From Chitinophagales bacterium (GTDB lineage: Bacteria > Bacteroidota > Bacteroidia > Chitinophagales > Chitinophagaceae): a DNA stretch of 18,799 nucleotides. The DNA lies in NCBI GenBank assembly GCA_013297585.1, contig JAAFHG010000025.1:1-18799 (forward strand). Direction: 5' to 3'. The position numbers and the translations under genes are program-made. Shown piece after piece: positions 6,728-15,070 of this stretch. The notes under the pieces are model-generated. The model saw only the letters and a list, made by a program, of their open reading frames with translations, was not told the origin of the DNA and did no database searches. Position 1 is the first letter of the stretch; each line of letters begins with the position of its first letter.

Positions 6728-8158
6728 ATGCCACACGAAGCCATTTCTGTATTTGATATGTTTAAAATAGGTGTTGGGCCTAGTAGTTCGCACACGCTTG
6801 GGCCTTGGCGGGCTGCTATGCGCTGCGTAAATACTATAAAAGTAGAATTTGGTTTAGTTGAAGTAGCAAGTGTAACTGTTTTACTATACGGTTCATTAGC
6901 CAAAACTGGTAAAGGTCACGGTACAGATGTGGCTAGTATTTTAGGCTTGTGTAATGAAGATCCTGTAACAATAGATGTTAATAGCATTACACCCAAACTC
7001 AATTATATCAACGCTTCTAAGCAATTGTTACTTGGTGGCGAGGTAATGATTCCGTTTGACCCAAGTACCAACGTTCAATTTTTATTCAATGAAGCTTTAC
7101 CATTTCACCCAAATGGAATGACTTTTTTAATAACGCTTACAAATGGTCATCAATTTAGCCAAACCTATTACTCAATAGGTGGTGGCTTTGTGGTGATGGA
7201 AGGCGAAGCTGCTAGTAGTAAACAAAGTGTTGATTTACCATTTCCTATTAATACATCAGAAGATTTACTGCATTGGTGCATGAAAACAGGGATGAGTATT
7301 AATGAAGTAGTAATGGAAAATGAACATGCATGGCGCAGTGAGGCTGATACAAAAAAAGGTGTGTTACAAATATGGCAAGCCATGAAGGATTGCATTTACA
7401 GAGGTTGCCACACACAAGGCGAACTGCCAGGTGGCTTGCAAGTACAACGTAGGGCTTATGCTTTGAACAAAAAACTAACCGCTGATTTTGGTGATTATTC
7501 TGATTACATTGATTGGTTGATGATTATTAAAAAAAGCGGTCAGGGGTTTAAAAACGTATTAGATTGGGTAAGTTGTTTTGCCCTAGCGGTAAATGAAGAA
7601 AATGCCAGTTTTGGTAGAGTAGTTACTGCGCCTACCAATGGTGCTGCTGGTGTAATACCGGCTGTATTGCTGTATTTTATTGCGTTTTGTGATGGCAATA
7701 GTGATGATAAGATTATTAAGTTTTTATTAACGGCTTCTGAGGTTGGTAGCATCTTTAAAAAAGGCGCAACTATATCGGCTGCAATGGGTGGTTGTCAGGC
7801 AGAAATTGGTGTATCATCTGCTATGGCCGCTGCTGCGCTTACTGAAAGTCTTGGTGGTACACAAAGGCAAGCCTTGATGGCGGCTGAAATTGCTATGGAA
7901 CATCATTTAGGTTTAACCTGCGACCCTATTGGTGGCTTGGTACAAGTGCCTTGCATAGAACGTAATACGATGGGGGCAATTAAAGCCATCACAGCATCAC
8001 AACTGGCACTACAAAGTATGCCAGACTACGCTAGAGTGAGTCTTGATAAAGTAATTAAAACCATGTGGGAAACAGCACTTGATATGAATAGTAAATACAA
8101 AGAAACCTCAGATGGTGGTTTGGCGATAAATATATCTGTTGGGTTGAGTGAATGTTAA
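6728..8158 (+). CDS. sdaA: L-serine ammonia-lyase (iron-sulfur type)
   Basis: It converts L-serine to pyruvate and ammonia using a [4Fe-4S] cluster. The single chain of 476 residues carries both domains. The N-terminal ACT-like beta domain starts SVFDMFKIGVGPSSSHTLGP (8 to 27), the family signature. The C-terminal alpha domain has VVTAPTNGAAGVIPAVL at about 298 to 314. The three likely cluster ligands are Cys356 (GGCQAEIG), Cys398 (LTCDPIGG) and Cys409 (VPCIERN), so it looks fully active. The length is usual for the single-chain type (SdaA/SdaB-like). It stands alone, convergent with the M42 peptidase gene, and shares a terminator with it. Confidence 0.95.
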   Translation: MPHEAISVFDMFKIGVGPSSSHTLGPWRAAMRCVNTIKVEFGLVEVASVTVLLYGSLAKTGKGHGTDVASILGLCNEDPVTIDVNSITPKLNYINASKQLLLGGEVMIPFDPSTNVQFLFNEALPFHPNGMTFLITLTNGHQFSQTYYSIGGGFVVMEGEAASSKQSVDLPFPINTSEDLLHWCMKTGMSINEVVMENEHAWRSEADTKKGVLQIWQAMKDCIYRGCHTQGELPGGLQVQRRAYALNKKLTADFGDYSDYIDWLMIIKKSGQGFKNVLDWVSCFALAVNEENASFGRVVTAPTNGAAGVIPAVLLYFIAFCDGNSDDKIIKFLLTASEVGSIFKKGATISAAMGGCQAEIGVSSAMAAAALTESLGGTQRQALMAAEIAMEHHLGLTCDPIGGLVQVPCIERNTMGAIKAITASQLALQSMPDYARVSLDKVIKTMWETALDMNSKYKETSDGGLAINISVGLSEC

Positions 8159-8198
8159 AAGTAAGCCCCAAGGAACATTGCCTTGAGGCTTACTTTTT
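8157..8198. terminator. Bidirectional terminator between sdaA and the M42 gene
   Basis: AAAAGTAAGCC-C-CAAGG pairs with CCTTG-A-GGCTTACTTTTT around a 7-base loop with one internal mismatch. It has A-runs on one side and T-runs on the other, so it can stop transcripts from both convergent genes. Confidence 0.9.
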
Positions 8199-8200
8199 AA

Positions 8201-9331
8201 CTATAAATAACTCAAATTAGTGTCTGGTGTTAATGCTAATAAGGTTTCGTACATTAGTTGAATGGTGCTTTCAATATCATCTTTATGTAACATTTCTACA
8301 GTTGTGTGCATGTAACGCAAAGGGATAGAAATTAATACACTTGGGCAGCCGTCATTGGCATAAGCAAAGCTATCGGTATCTGTGCCTGTGCTACGACTTA
8401 CGGTACGCATTTGTAACGGTATATCTTTTTTCTCGGCTACATCTTGTACAAACTGTAATAATTTATTGTGCACAGCAGGACCATAACATGGCGAAGGACC
8501 TTTACCACAAGCAACATCGCCTTCAATAATTTTGCTAATCATTGGTGTTTGTGTATCATGCGTTACATCGGTAATGATGGCAACGTTTGGTTTTAATCTA
8601 CGGGCAATCATTTCGGCACCACGAAGGCCTATTTCTTCTTGAACAGCATTTACTACGTATAGACCGTAAGGTAGTTTTTTATTGTTTTCTTTTAGTAAAC
8701 GAGCTACTTCTGCAATCATAAAACCACCAACACGATTATCCATAGCACGACCAATGTAATAGCCATTTGCTAATTCATCAAAACCATCTTGGTAAGTAAC
8801 CACTGCGCCTACATGAATACCTAATTCTTCTACTTCTTTTTTGCTTCTTGCACCACAATCTAGGCAAAGATTATCCACTTTTGCAACGGGTTCTTTTGCT
8901 TCAGGATTGCTATAACGTGTATGAATGGCTGGCCAACCGAATACTGCTTTTACTGGTCCTTTTTTGCCATGAATAAACACACGCATTGCTGGTGCTATTT
9001 GATGATCAACACCACCATTACGCTTTAAATAAATTAAACCTTCTGCGTTAATATAATTTACAAACCAACTGATTTCGTCGCAATGCGCTTCTATCACCAC
9101 TTTAAACGGAGCTTTTGGATTGATAATGCCTACCGCAGTGCCATAAGGGTCTACAAAATATTCATCTACATAAGGCTTTACATAATCTACCCAAAGCTTT
9201 TGCCCACCACTTTCAAAACCCACTGGTGACGCTGTGTTGATATAATTTTTAAAAAATGCTAGTGAGGTTTCGGTAACAATTTTTTTTGCTTTTACCTTCT
9301 TTTTTTCTACTTCTTTTTTAGCTTTTGCCAT
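8201..9331 (-). CDS. M42-family metallo-aminopeptidase
   Basis: M42 enzymes are dimetal aminopeptidases that form large tetrahedral shells; some were first named endoglucanase M. The 376-residue product shows all expected ligands: His83 in EAHCDE, Asp198 in RAMDNR (the bridging Asp), the Glu232-Glu233 pair in AVQEEIG, Asp255 in ITDVTHD and His342 in RYMHTTVE. The N-terminus has an extra Lys/Glu/Ala-rich tail of about 17 residues (AKAKKEVEKKKVKAKK), unusual for the family and probably disordered. There is no signal peptide, so it is cytosolic. It is a single gene, with repeats in its upstream region. Confidence 0.95.
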   Translation of the reverse strand: MAKAKKEVEKKKVKAKKIVTETSLAFFKNYINTASPVGFESGGQKLWVDYVKPYVDEYFVDPYGTAVGIINPKAPFKVVIEAHCDEISWFVNYINAEGLIYLKRNGGVDHQIAPAMRVFIHGKKGPVKAVFGWPAIHTRYSNPEAKEPVAKVDNLCLDCGARSKKEVEELGIHVGAVVTYQDGFDELANGYYIGRAMDNRVGGFMIAEVARLLKENNKKLPYGLYVVNAVQEEIGLRGAEMIARRLKPNVAIITDVTHDTQTPMISKIIEGDVACGKGPSPCYGPAVHNKLLQFVQDVAEKKDIPLQMRTVSRSTGTDTDSFAYANDGCPSVLISIPLRYMHTTVEMLHKDDIESTIQLMYETLLALTPDTNLSYL

Positions 9332-9347
9332 GATGTTTATTTTTATT

Positions 9348-9421
9348 GAATTACACGAATTAAATGTATTGCACGAATTACACGAATTATTTGGTCACAA
9401 GTTTTAAAATTTGTGCAATTC
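9348..9421. repeat. 9-bp tandem repeat array with an inverted copy
   Basis: Five units in 9-bp phase run from 9348 to 9392: GAATTACAC, GAATTAAAT, GTATTGCAC, GAATTACAC, GAATTATTT. An inverted unit GTGCAATTC lies at 9413 to 9421, followed by AAAAATTCGTATAC. The array fills the space between the M42 gene start and the end of the UbiA-like gene. It resembles intergenic short-repeat families common in this group. A transcript could form a weak hairpin here. Confidence 0.6.
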
Positions 9422-9435
9422 GAAAAATTCGTATA

Positions 9436-10347
9436 CTAGAAATATAGCACTGCCGTAATACCACAAATCGATTTTACCAATAATAACCCATCTATAATTG
9501 CCAAGTAGTAGAGAATACTTTTACGACGATGCAAAGAATACGCTACAATAATGAGCAATAAAAATGGTATGGTATTGATAAGTATACGTAACAAAGGAAA
9601 CTGCCTTGATGTTGCAAATAATATAAAGGTAGATAATCCAACAATGCTGAGTGGAATTATGATGTAAAAAATGGTTTTTCTTAATCCTATACGTACTACA
9701 AAAGTTTTAAGCTGTTGGTTATGGTCGGCAGCATAATCTTTTATATCGAACATAATGCAGAGCACTGTTACAAACATGAAATTTTTGATAAACAATAAAG
9801 AGCTGAGCAAAGTAATCTGGTAAGCAGTATTTTGAATGATGTGATTGTAGATAACAGGGTATATTGTAACAATAGCAGCCCACACAAAACCAATAACAAA
9901 TGGTTTTAGCCAGCCAAGTTGCCTTAAGTTTTTTATAGCAAGTATTGGTAAATTAATGCCATAGTACAATGCTGCAATAATTGGTACAGCCAATATGATT
10001 ATCCATTCTGTAGTAGAAATATTGTGTAAATATGGCCATATATTTTGTAACAATTTTGCTACGCAAATGGCAAACACAATGGTTAAAATAATCTGTGACC
10101 TTTGCATTGACTTTTTGTGATGTAAATACCAAACAGCTCGCTTGTTATACGGATTGGCTACATTAATAGAGATATAAGCGTAAGTATAATAGAGCGTTGT
10201 AGCCGTAAATACAGCAATATAGTAAGCGAAAGTATGTAGTGAAACAAACTGCTGTAGCGCAGCCTCTATAGATAGTGTAACCGCACATAAACCATAAAAA
10301 TAGTTGCCAAAAAAAATTGCTTTTATGAGCTTACCGTCATGTGGCAT
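9436..10347 (-). CDS. UbiA-like prenyltransferase family membrane protein
   Basis: The 303-residue product has about eight or nine hydrophobic helices. Residues 200 to 216 read FDIKDYAADHNQQLKTF, matching the second Asp-rich motif of UbiA enzymes (D-x-x-D-x-x-x-D, Asp201, Asp204, Asp208) with the following KT. The first motif (N-D-x-x-D-x-x-x-D) is not recognisable; the expected place, about 63 to 80, has NVANPYNKRAVWYLHHKK instead. UbiA enzymes transfer prenyl chains onto aromatic rings in quinone and lipid synthesis. With the first motif changed, substrate and activity are uncertain. Its ATG overlaps the stop of the upstream lipoprotein gene by one base (TAATG), so the two are coupled. Confidence 0.7.
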   Translation of the reverse strand: MPHDGKLIKAIFFGNYFYGLCAVTLSIEAALQQFVSLHTFAYYIAVFTATTLYYTYAYISINVANPYNKRAVWYLHHKKSMQRSQIILTIVFAICVAKLLQNIWPYLHNISTTEWIIILAVPIIAALYYGINLPILAIKNLRQLGWLKPFVIGFVWAAIVTIYPVIYNHIIQNTAYQITLLSSLLFIKNFMFVTVLCIMFDIKDYAADHNQQLKTFVVRIGLRKTIFYIIIPLSIVGLSTFILFATSRQFPLLRILINTIPFLLLIIVAYSLHRRKSILYYLAIIDGLLLVKSICGITAVLYF

Positions 10348-10820
10348 TATCTATTTAATAGTATTATTTTAGGTGACACTACTGTATCGCTTGTGTTGCC
10401 GTTGCTATCTTTTACCCAAAAAAAGTAGTTTAACGAGTCGGTTCTTAAACCCAAACCACTACTATTCTGACAACCATTAAAAAACGGGCCTGAATTTGTT
10501 TGATCACCACCATATGTAAATGTATATTCAATAGTTGCTTCTTGATTTTTCACACTATTATAGGTAGGTATTTTATAGAATGCAGTGTCTTTGCTTATAA
10601 AAGGGCATGTATAAAATTTTCTCACAATAAATAATGTGTCGTTTGTTACTCTACTGCTGAAGTTTTTTAGAGTCAAACTGAAAGATATTTTTTCATTCTG
10701 TCTGAATGTAGTTGCATTTGCATTACTAAATGTTAGTTGCGGCTTGCCGCCATTCACCTCTTTGCTGCAAGCATTAATAACTAGCGTAATTATCAAGAGT
10801 ATCAATATTTTTGCCTTCAT
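10347..10820 (-). CDS. Small lipoprotein of unknown function
   Basis: The 157-residue product begins with a lipoprotein signal peptide: MKAKILILLIITLVINAC with the lipid-modified Cys at 18, followed by SKE. The rest looks like a beta-sandwich of about 120 residues (KISFSLTLKN, TIEYTFTYGG), with two further Cys (TCPF, NGCQN) that may pair outside the cytoplasm. I recognise no family. It lies immediately upstream of the UbiA-like gene with a one-base stop/start overlap, so the two form an operon. A -7 box (TAAATTTG, minus strand) lies just before it. Confidence 0.75.
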   Translation of the reverse strand: MKAKILILLIITLVINACSKEVNGGKPQLTFSNANATTFRQNEKISFSLTLKNFSSRVTNDTLFIVRKFYTCPFISKDTAFYKIPTYNSVKNQEATIEYTFTYGGDQTNSGPFFNGCQNSSGLGLRTDSLNYFFWVKDSNGNTSDTVVSPKIILLNR

Positions 10821-10832
10821 AAGTCTATTATA

Positions 10833-10847
10833 TAGATTTCAAATTTA
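10833..10847. promoter_or_regulatory. Divergent promoter region with an exact -7 box
   Basis: On the minus strand TAAATTTG at 10847 to 10840 matches the Bacteroidota -7 consensus TAnnTTTG exactly, about 20 bp before the lipoprotein ATG. On the plus strand TAGATTTC at 10833 to 10840 is a weaker match toward the LuxE-like gene. No clear -33 TTTG is seen at the usual spacing. The two genes share this 51-bp gap. Confidence 0.4.
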
Positions 10848-10871
10848 GTTACATTATCTCAACAGTTCATC

Positions 10872-11846
10872 GTGCAGTCTAACATCATTAACAATATTTT
10901 TTCACTTACCGATAATGACTTTGATAGTTTGGCTACCGAAGTGTTTCAATTTCAATACCAACATAACAAAGTTTATGCTAAATGGTGCGATTTATTGAAC
11001 GGTCGACAGTCGACGGTCAACGGTCAACCGCCTTTCCTTCCCATTTCTTTTTTTAAGAGCCATACAATCACTACAACGTTGTTTGAGCCGCAACAAATAT
11101 TTGAAAGTAGTGGCACTACACAAACTGTTAATAGCAAGCATTTGGTAAAAGATATAGCTATTTACGAGCAAAGTTTTATTAAAGCATTTGAGCAGTTTTA
11201 CGGCAATATAAATGAGTGGTGCATAATCGGTTTATTGCCTTCTTATTTAGAGCGTAATAATTCGTCTTTGGTAATGATGGTAGATGCGTTAATTAAGCTT
11301 GGCAATCATTCTGATAGTGGCTTTTACTTAAATGAATTTGACAAGTTAGCAAGTACTTTGCAACGCTTAGAAGCTAAGCAACAAAAAACCTTATTAATTG
11401 GTGTAACCTTTGCCCTGCTTGATTTTGCTGAAAATTATCCAATGCAACTACAACACACAGTAGTAATGGAAACAGGTGGTATGAAAGGGCGCAGAAAAGA
11501 ACTAACTAGGGCAGAAGTGCATGCTATTATTACCAATGGTCTCGGGGTAAAAAAAGTACATTCAGAATATGGGATGACTGAGTTACTAAGCCAAGCTTAT
11601 AGCAAAGGTGATGGCACATTTATTTGCCCACCTTGGATGAAGGTTTTAGTGCGTGATGAAGAAGACCCTCTGAGTGTAAAAACTAGCGGTAAAGGTGTTT
11701 TGAACGTAATAGATTTAGCCAACATTTACAGTTGTAGTTTTATAGCTACAGAAGATGTAGGTGTAGTGCATGAAGATGGTAGTTTTGAGGTTTGGGGTCG
11801 ACTAGATAACAGCGATATTAGAGGCTGTAGCTTGCTGGTTGTGTAG
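10872..11846 (+). CDS. LuxE-like acyl-protein synthetase
   Basis: LuxE-family proteins activate fatty acids with ATP and belong to the adenylate-forming superfamily. The 324-residue product shows the nucleotide-binding loop ESSGTTQ at 78 to 84, GLLPSYLERNNSSLV, VVMETGGMKGRRKELTR, HSEYGMTELLSQAYS and the end GSFEVWGRLDNSDIRGCSLL. The best start is GTG at 10872; no upstream in-frame ATG exists. In Bacteroidota such genes occur without lux partners and their role is not established, perhaps lipid or surface-polymer activation. Near residue 44 a 7-bp tandem repeat is embedded in the reading frame. A terminator follows 25 bp downstream. Confidence 0.85.
   Translation: MQSNIINNIFSLTDNDFDSLATEVFQFQYQHNKVYAKWCDLLNGRQSTVNGQPPFLPISFFKSHTITTTLFEPQQIFESSGTTQTVNSKHLVKDIAIYEQSFIKAFEQFYGNINEWCIIGLLPSYLERNNSSLVMMVDALIKLGNHSDSGFYLNEFDKLASTLQRLEAKQQKTLLIGVTFALLDFAENYPMQLQHTVVMETGGMKGRRKELTRAEVHAIITNGLGVKKVHSEYGMTELLSQAYSKGDGTFICPPWMKVLVRDEEDPLSVKTSGKGVLNVIDLANIYSCSFIATEDVGVVHEDGSFEVWGRLDNSDIRGCSLLVV
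11001..11028 (+). repeat. Four 7-bp repeat units inside the LuxE-like gene
   Basis: The units are GGTCGAC, AGTCGAC, GGTCAAC, GGTCAAC. They encode GRQSTVNGQ at residues 44 to 52, just before the conserved PFLPISFFKSH. The base use is more GC-rich than the flanks. The unit type resembles short intergenic repeats of Bacteroidota, here placed within a coding region without breaking the frame. Confidence 0.75.
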
Positions 11847-11871
11847 TATTTTTTCTACTATCTGGAAATAC

Positions 11872-11909
11872 AAAAAATAGCCCACACTTCTTTAATGTGG
11901 GCTATTTTT
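11872..11909. terminator. Bidirectional terminator between luxE-like and tldE
   Basis: TAGCCCACA and TGTGGGCTA form a perfect 9-bp stem with a 9-base loop, flanked by A-runs and T-runs. It can end both convergent transcripts. Confidence 0.9.
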
Positions 11910-11914
11910 ATTTT

Positions 11915-11940
11915 CTCCCCTTTAGGGGTTGGGGGGCTTA
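11915..11940. repeat. GC-rich repeat-like element next to the tldE stop
   Basis: CTCCCCTTTAGGGGTT followed by six G and CTTA forms a small CCCC/GGGG hairpin and a G-tract in an otherwise AT-rich context. It lies directly against the tldE stop codon. I believe similar CCCC-TTTA-GGGG words recur at gene ends in related genomes, but only this copy is visible here. Confidence 0.45.
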
Positions 11941-11941
11941 A

Positions 11942-13279
11942 TTATACAGCATCTGATAAAGAGCTGAACGTAAAGTCTTTAATCTTCATTGGTGGGATTA
12001 AATAACTTCTGTACGATTCAACACTTATGCTTCTCTCAGCCTTACCCAAAGCTTCTACATTATTCAACATAATAATCGGGCTTTCGTTAAAGCGGAAGTT
12101 TTTAACTGGATGTTTAATTTTTCCATTTTCAATGTAAAAAGTTCCGTCTCGTGTAAGGCCAGTAAGCAATAAAGTTTGCGCATCAACTAAACGTATATAC
12201 CAAAGACGTGATACCAAAATGCCTCTTTCGGTACTTTTAATCATGTCTTCAACGCTACCACCATCACCACCTTGCATAATGATGTTGCTAGGAAATGGTA
12301 CAGGCTTTACACCTTTTTTCTCTGCCCAATATCTTGAATAACTTAAGTTTTTTACAACGCCTTTTTCTATCCAGTTCATTTTTTCTAAAGCTTGCCCCTC
12401 GCGGCTCCATGTACCACTTGGTAGTTCTGGATGAAATGGATCTGAATAAATGGTTACTTTTTCGTCTAGTAATTGCTCGCCTAAACGGTTGCCACCACCA
12501 GGTTTACTCATAAAGCTTCTACCCTCATCAGCGCTTCTTGCATCAAAACCCCTAAACATGTTTTCAAGCATGTAAGTAGCTGCAACAGGCTCAAGAATAA
12601 CGGTGTATTTGCCTGGCTCAATAGCTTTTGCCGTGGCCGAACCATTGGCTTTTTGTGCAGCAATTTTGGTAGCCGAAAAAGTATCTAGTTTAGTAATATC
12701 ATTAAAACCTCTAGCTGCATAGCCAGATCCTGTACCAGCTGCATTACGTGTAGTTACAGAAAAAATAACATCTGTACCCTTATCGTAGGCATATAAACCT
12801 TTTGAGTTTAAAACTGCTGTGAATGAGGTCGTATTCTCTAAAAAGCCTGCTGCTTCTAGTTTGGCTTCTTTTGCTACAGCAATACTTTTTGCAACAAGTT
12901 CTGCTCTTGTAGCAGGTGTGGCTGCGGCAGTTTTTGCATCATAGTTTACCCCATCTTTAAATGTATTTGGCCCTAAAAGGGGCATACGTTCAGGGTTTTC
13001 TGGTGCTAGCTGCGCTAGTTCTTCTGAACGTCTTACTACTCTTTCTAATGCAGCATCATCAAACTCGTTGATATTGGCACTACCAGATTTTTTACCAAAA
13101 ATAGAGTTAACAGATAGCGTCATGGTGCTGATATCGCCAGAGGTAGAAGCTGCATTACGTGCATATCGAATATTGCCGCCTTCGCTACCGTTTAAGCTTA
13201 CCTCGCATTCATCTGCCTTAGAGTATTTTAATACTTTTTCTAGCAGTTTTTTTGCGTCTTCTTTATTTAAAATTGCCAT
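11942..13279 (-). CDS. tldE: TldE/PmbA-family protein, partner of TldD
   Basis: TldE (PmbA) is the non-catalytic partner in the TldD/TldE protease, which degrades unfolded peptides and removes leaders from some ribosomal peptides such as microcin B17. The 445-residue product has the family fold: MTLSVNSIFGKKSGSANIN near the N-terminus, PGKYTVILEPVAATYMLENM in the middle, then the glycine-rich PSNIIMQGGDGG and a C-terminal DGTFYIENGKIKHPVKNFRF. It lacks an HExxxH zinc motif, as expected. No signal peptide is seen, unlike the upstream tldD. The 35-bp gap from tldD and same strand indicate an operon. Confidence 0.85.
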   Translation of the reverse strand: MAILNKEDAKKLLEKVLKYSKADECEVSLNGSEGGNIRYARNAASTSGDISTMTLSVNSIFGKKSGSANINEFDDAALERVVRRSEELAQLAPENPERMPLLGPNTFKDGVNYDAKTAAATPATRAELVAKSIAVAKEAKLEAAGFLENTTSFTAVLNSKGLYAYDKGTDVIFSVTTRNAAGTGSGYAARGFNDITKLDTFSATKIAAQKANGSATAKAIEPGKYTVILEPVAATYMLENMFRGFDARSADEGRSFMSKPGGGNRLGEQLLDEKVTIYSDPFHPELPSGTWSREGQALEKMNWIEKGVVKNLSYSRYWAEKKGVKPVPFPSNIIMQGGDGGSVEDMIKSTERGILVSRLWYIRLVDAQTLLLTGLTRDGTFYIENGKIKHPVKNFRFNESPIIMLNNVEALGKAERSISVESYRSYLIPPMKIKDFTFSSLSDAV

Positions 13280-13314
13280 TGATGTATAATTAAATGATGT
13301 TTAAAATGGGTTTC

Positions 13315-14955
13315 TTATCCTATTTTTCTTGCTGTGTTGATGACGTTTACACCATCAAAGCGTGTAGTACTACTACCATGCGATACAGCGTTTGATTGTG
13401 CAGGTTGCCCTTTACCATCGTTAAATGCACCACCTAGGCGATAGTCGCTTTCATCAGCGATAGCACTACAAGAATTCCAGAACTCTCTAGTATTTGCTTG
13501 ATAAGACACATCTTTCAACATGCCTACAATTTTACCATTTTTAATTTCGTAAAACAACTGTCCACCAAATTGAAAATTATAACGTTGTTGGTCAATAGAG
13601 AATGAACCATCATTAATAATGTAAATACCTTTTTCTACATTTTTAATCATATCGTCTACACTTAGTTTCTCTTTACCCGGCATTAACGATACGTTTGGCA
13701 TACGTTGAAACTGAACATCGTTCCAGCTTTGTGCGTAGCAGCAACCTTGGCTTTCTTTTAAGCCCAAAATATGTGCTTGGTCTCTTATCGCTTGAAAATT
13801 TACCAATACACCATTCTTAATAATATCCCATTGTTTAGTGCCTACACCTTCATCATCGTAACCTACTGCGCCAAGGCTACCTTTTTGTAATTTGTCAGCA
13901 ACTACGTTTACCTTATCGCTACCAAATTTAAAGTTGCCAGTTTTTAGTTTGTCCATGGTTAAGAAGCTAGTACCTGCATAGTTCGCTTCGTAGCCAAGCA
14001 CACGGTCTAGTTCTGTTGGGTGCGCTACCGATTCGTGAATGGTTAACCATAAATGCGATGGATCTAGAATTAGGTCGTATTTACCAGGTTCTACGCTTTT
14101 TGCACTAATTTTTTGATTAACAGCAGCAGTTGCTTCTGTAACATCTTGCAAAATATCGTAGCGGTTTTTATAGCGTGTAATAATGCCGCCTACTTTATCT
14201 GCTGCGCCACAGGTTAGGTATTCGTAACCCATACCTACTGGCGAGCTCAACGACTTTATCGTTTCAAACTTACCCAGTGCTCTATCTATTTTAGTAATGT
14301 TAAAGCTAGGAAACAAGCGATGAATATCTTGGTCTATATAACTACCATCGGTAGAAGCAAAATACTTCTGCTCGTTAATGGCAAAAATGCTAGAGTTAAC
14401 AAAACTTGCACCGCCTTTCATGGCTATACCGTTTACATTTAGTAGCAAGTCTATTTTCTCTTTAATAGGCACTTCAAACGCACTTTTTTCAATAGGCGTT
14501 TTCCAGCTTACTTCGCCATAACCCTTTTGTGGCGCAAGTTGTACAGGTGCATCAGTAATTTTTGCATTGGCTTTAGCAACAGCAACGGCACGCTCGGCAG
14601 TTTTAGCAACACCTTCTTTCGTTACATCGTTGGTAGCAGCAAAACCCCAGCAACCATTGGCCAAAACACGAATACCCACACCAAAAGATTCGGCGTTAGA
14701 TACATTTTGTACACGGTTTTCTCTGGTAGCAATAGCCTGACTCAAGTAGCGGCCTATTCTAATATCAGCATAGGTTGCGCCTTTGCTTTTAGCCGTGTTT
14801 AAAGCCACATCGGCCAACACTTTTTTTGCAGCAGCATCTATACCTGGGGCAAGTAAATCGGCAACATCTATTGGGTTGCCAAGCAAGTTGGTATTAGGCA
14901 GCATTGTAGCGCCCAAGCCCATTGCAGATAGTTGTAAGAAGTCTTTACGTCTCAA
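13315..14955 (-). CDS. tldD: TldD-family metalloprotease with Tat signal
   Basis: TldD is the zinc-bearing subunit of the TldD/TldE peptidase. I choose the TTG at 14955 because AAGGAG lies about 8 bp before it and the product then begins (M)RRKDFLQLSAMGLGATML, a twin-arginine signal. The longer ATG start at 15021 adds 22 residues without family character. The 546-residue product has the zinc motif HESVAH at 307 to 312 and the later Cys in FWNSCSAIADES, with the closing segment NFQFGGQLFYEIKNGKIVGM. The Tat signal implies periplasmic action, while TldE has none. It may hitch-hike as a folded pair. A thioredoxin-like gene and a Gly-Gly peptide gene lie upstream on the same strand. Confidence 0.85.
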   Translation of the reverse strand: MRRKDFLQLSAMGLGATMLPNTNLLGNPIDVADLLAPGIDAAAKKVLADVALNTAKSKGATYADIRIGRYLSQAIATRENRVQNVSNAESFGVGIRVLANGCWGFAATNDVTKEGVAKTAERAVAVAKANAKITDAPVQLAPQKGYGEVSWKTPIEKSAFEVPIKEKIDLLLNVNGIAMKGGASFVNSSIFAINEQKYFASTDGSYIDQDIHRLFPSFNITKIDRALGKFETIKSLSSPVGMGYEYLTCGAADKVGGIITRYKNRYDILQDVTEATAAVNQKISAKSVEPGKYDLILDPSHLWLTIHESVAHPTELDRVLGYEANYAGTSFLTMDKLKTGNFKFGSDKVNVVADKLQKGSLGAVGYDDEGVGTKQWDIIKNGVLVNFQAIRDQAHILGLKESQGCCYAQSWNDVQFQRMPNVSLMPGKEKLSVDDMIKNVEKGIYIINDGSFSIDQQRYNFQFGGQLFYEIKNGKIVGMLKDVSYQANTREFWNSCSAIADESDYRLGGAFNDGKGQPAQSNAVSHGSSTTRFDGVNVINTARKIG

Positions 14956-14993
14956 AGTGTGGTCTCCTTCTTTTTGGTTAATGAATGATGGTT

Positions 14994-15024
14994 GTAAGAT
15001 AGAGATTGTAATAATAGCCACAAA
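14994..15024 (-). promoter_or_regulatory. Possible tldD promoter
   Basis: On the minus strand TTTG (15024 to 15021) is followed after 19 bp by TATCTTAC (15001 to 14994), a partial match to TAnnTTTG. This would start transcription about 35 bp before the proposed TTG start and include the AAGGAG site. Only the spacing and half of the -7 box are good. Confidence 0.35.
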
Positions 15025-15070
15025 AACCGTTTATCATATTTTTTATGTAGCCAGCTTTTGTGGTCCTATT

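Noticed and set aside
9348..9421. CRISPR array
   Set aside because: The units are 9 bp, directly adjacent and without spacers.
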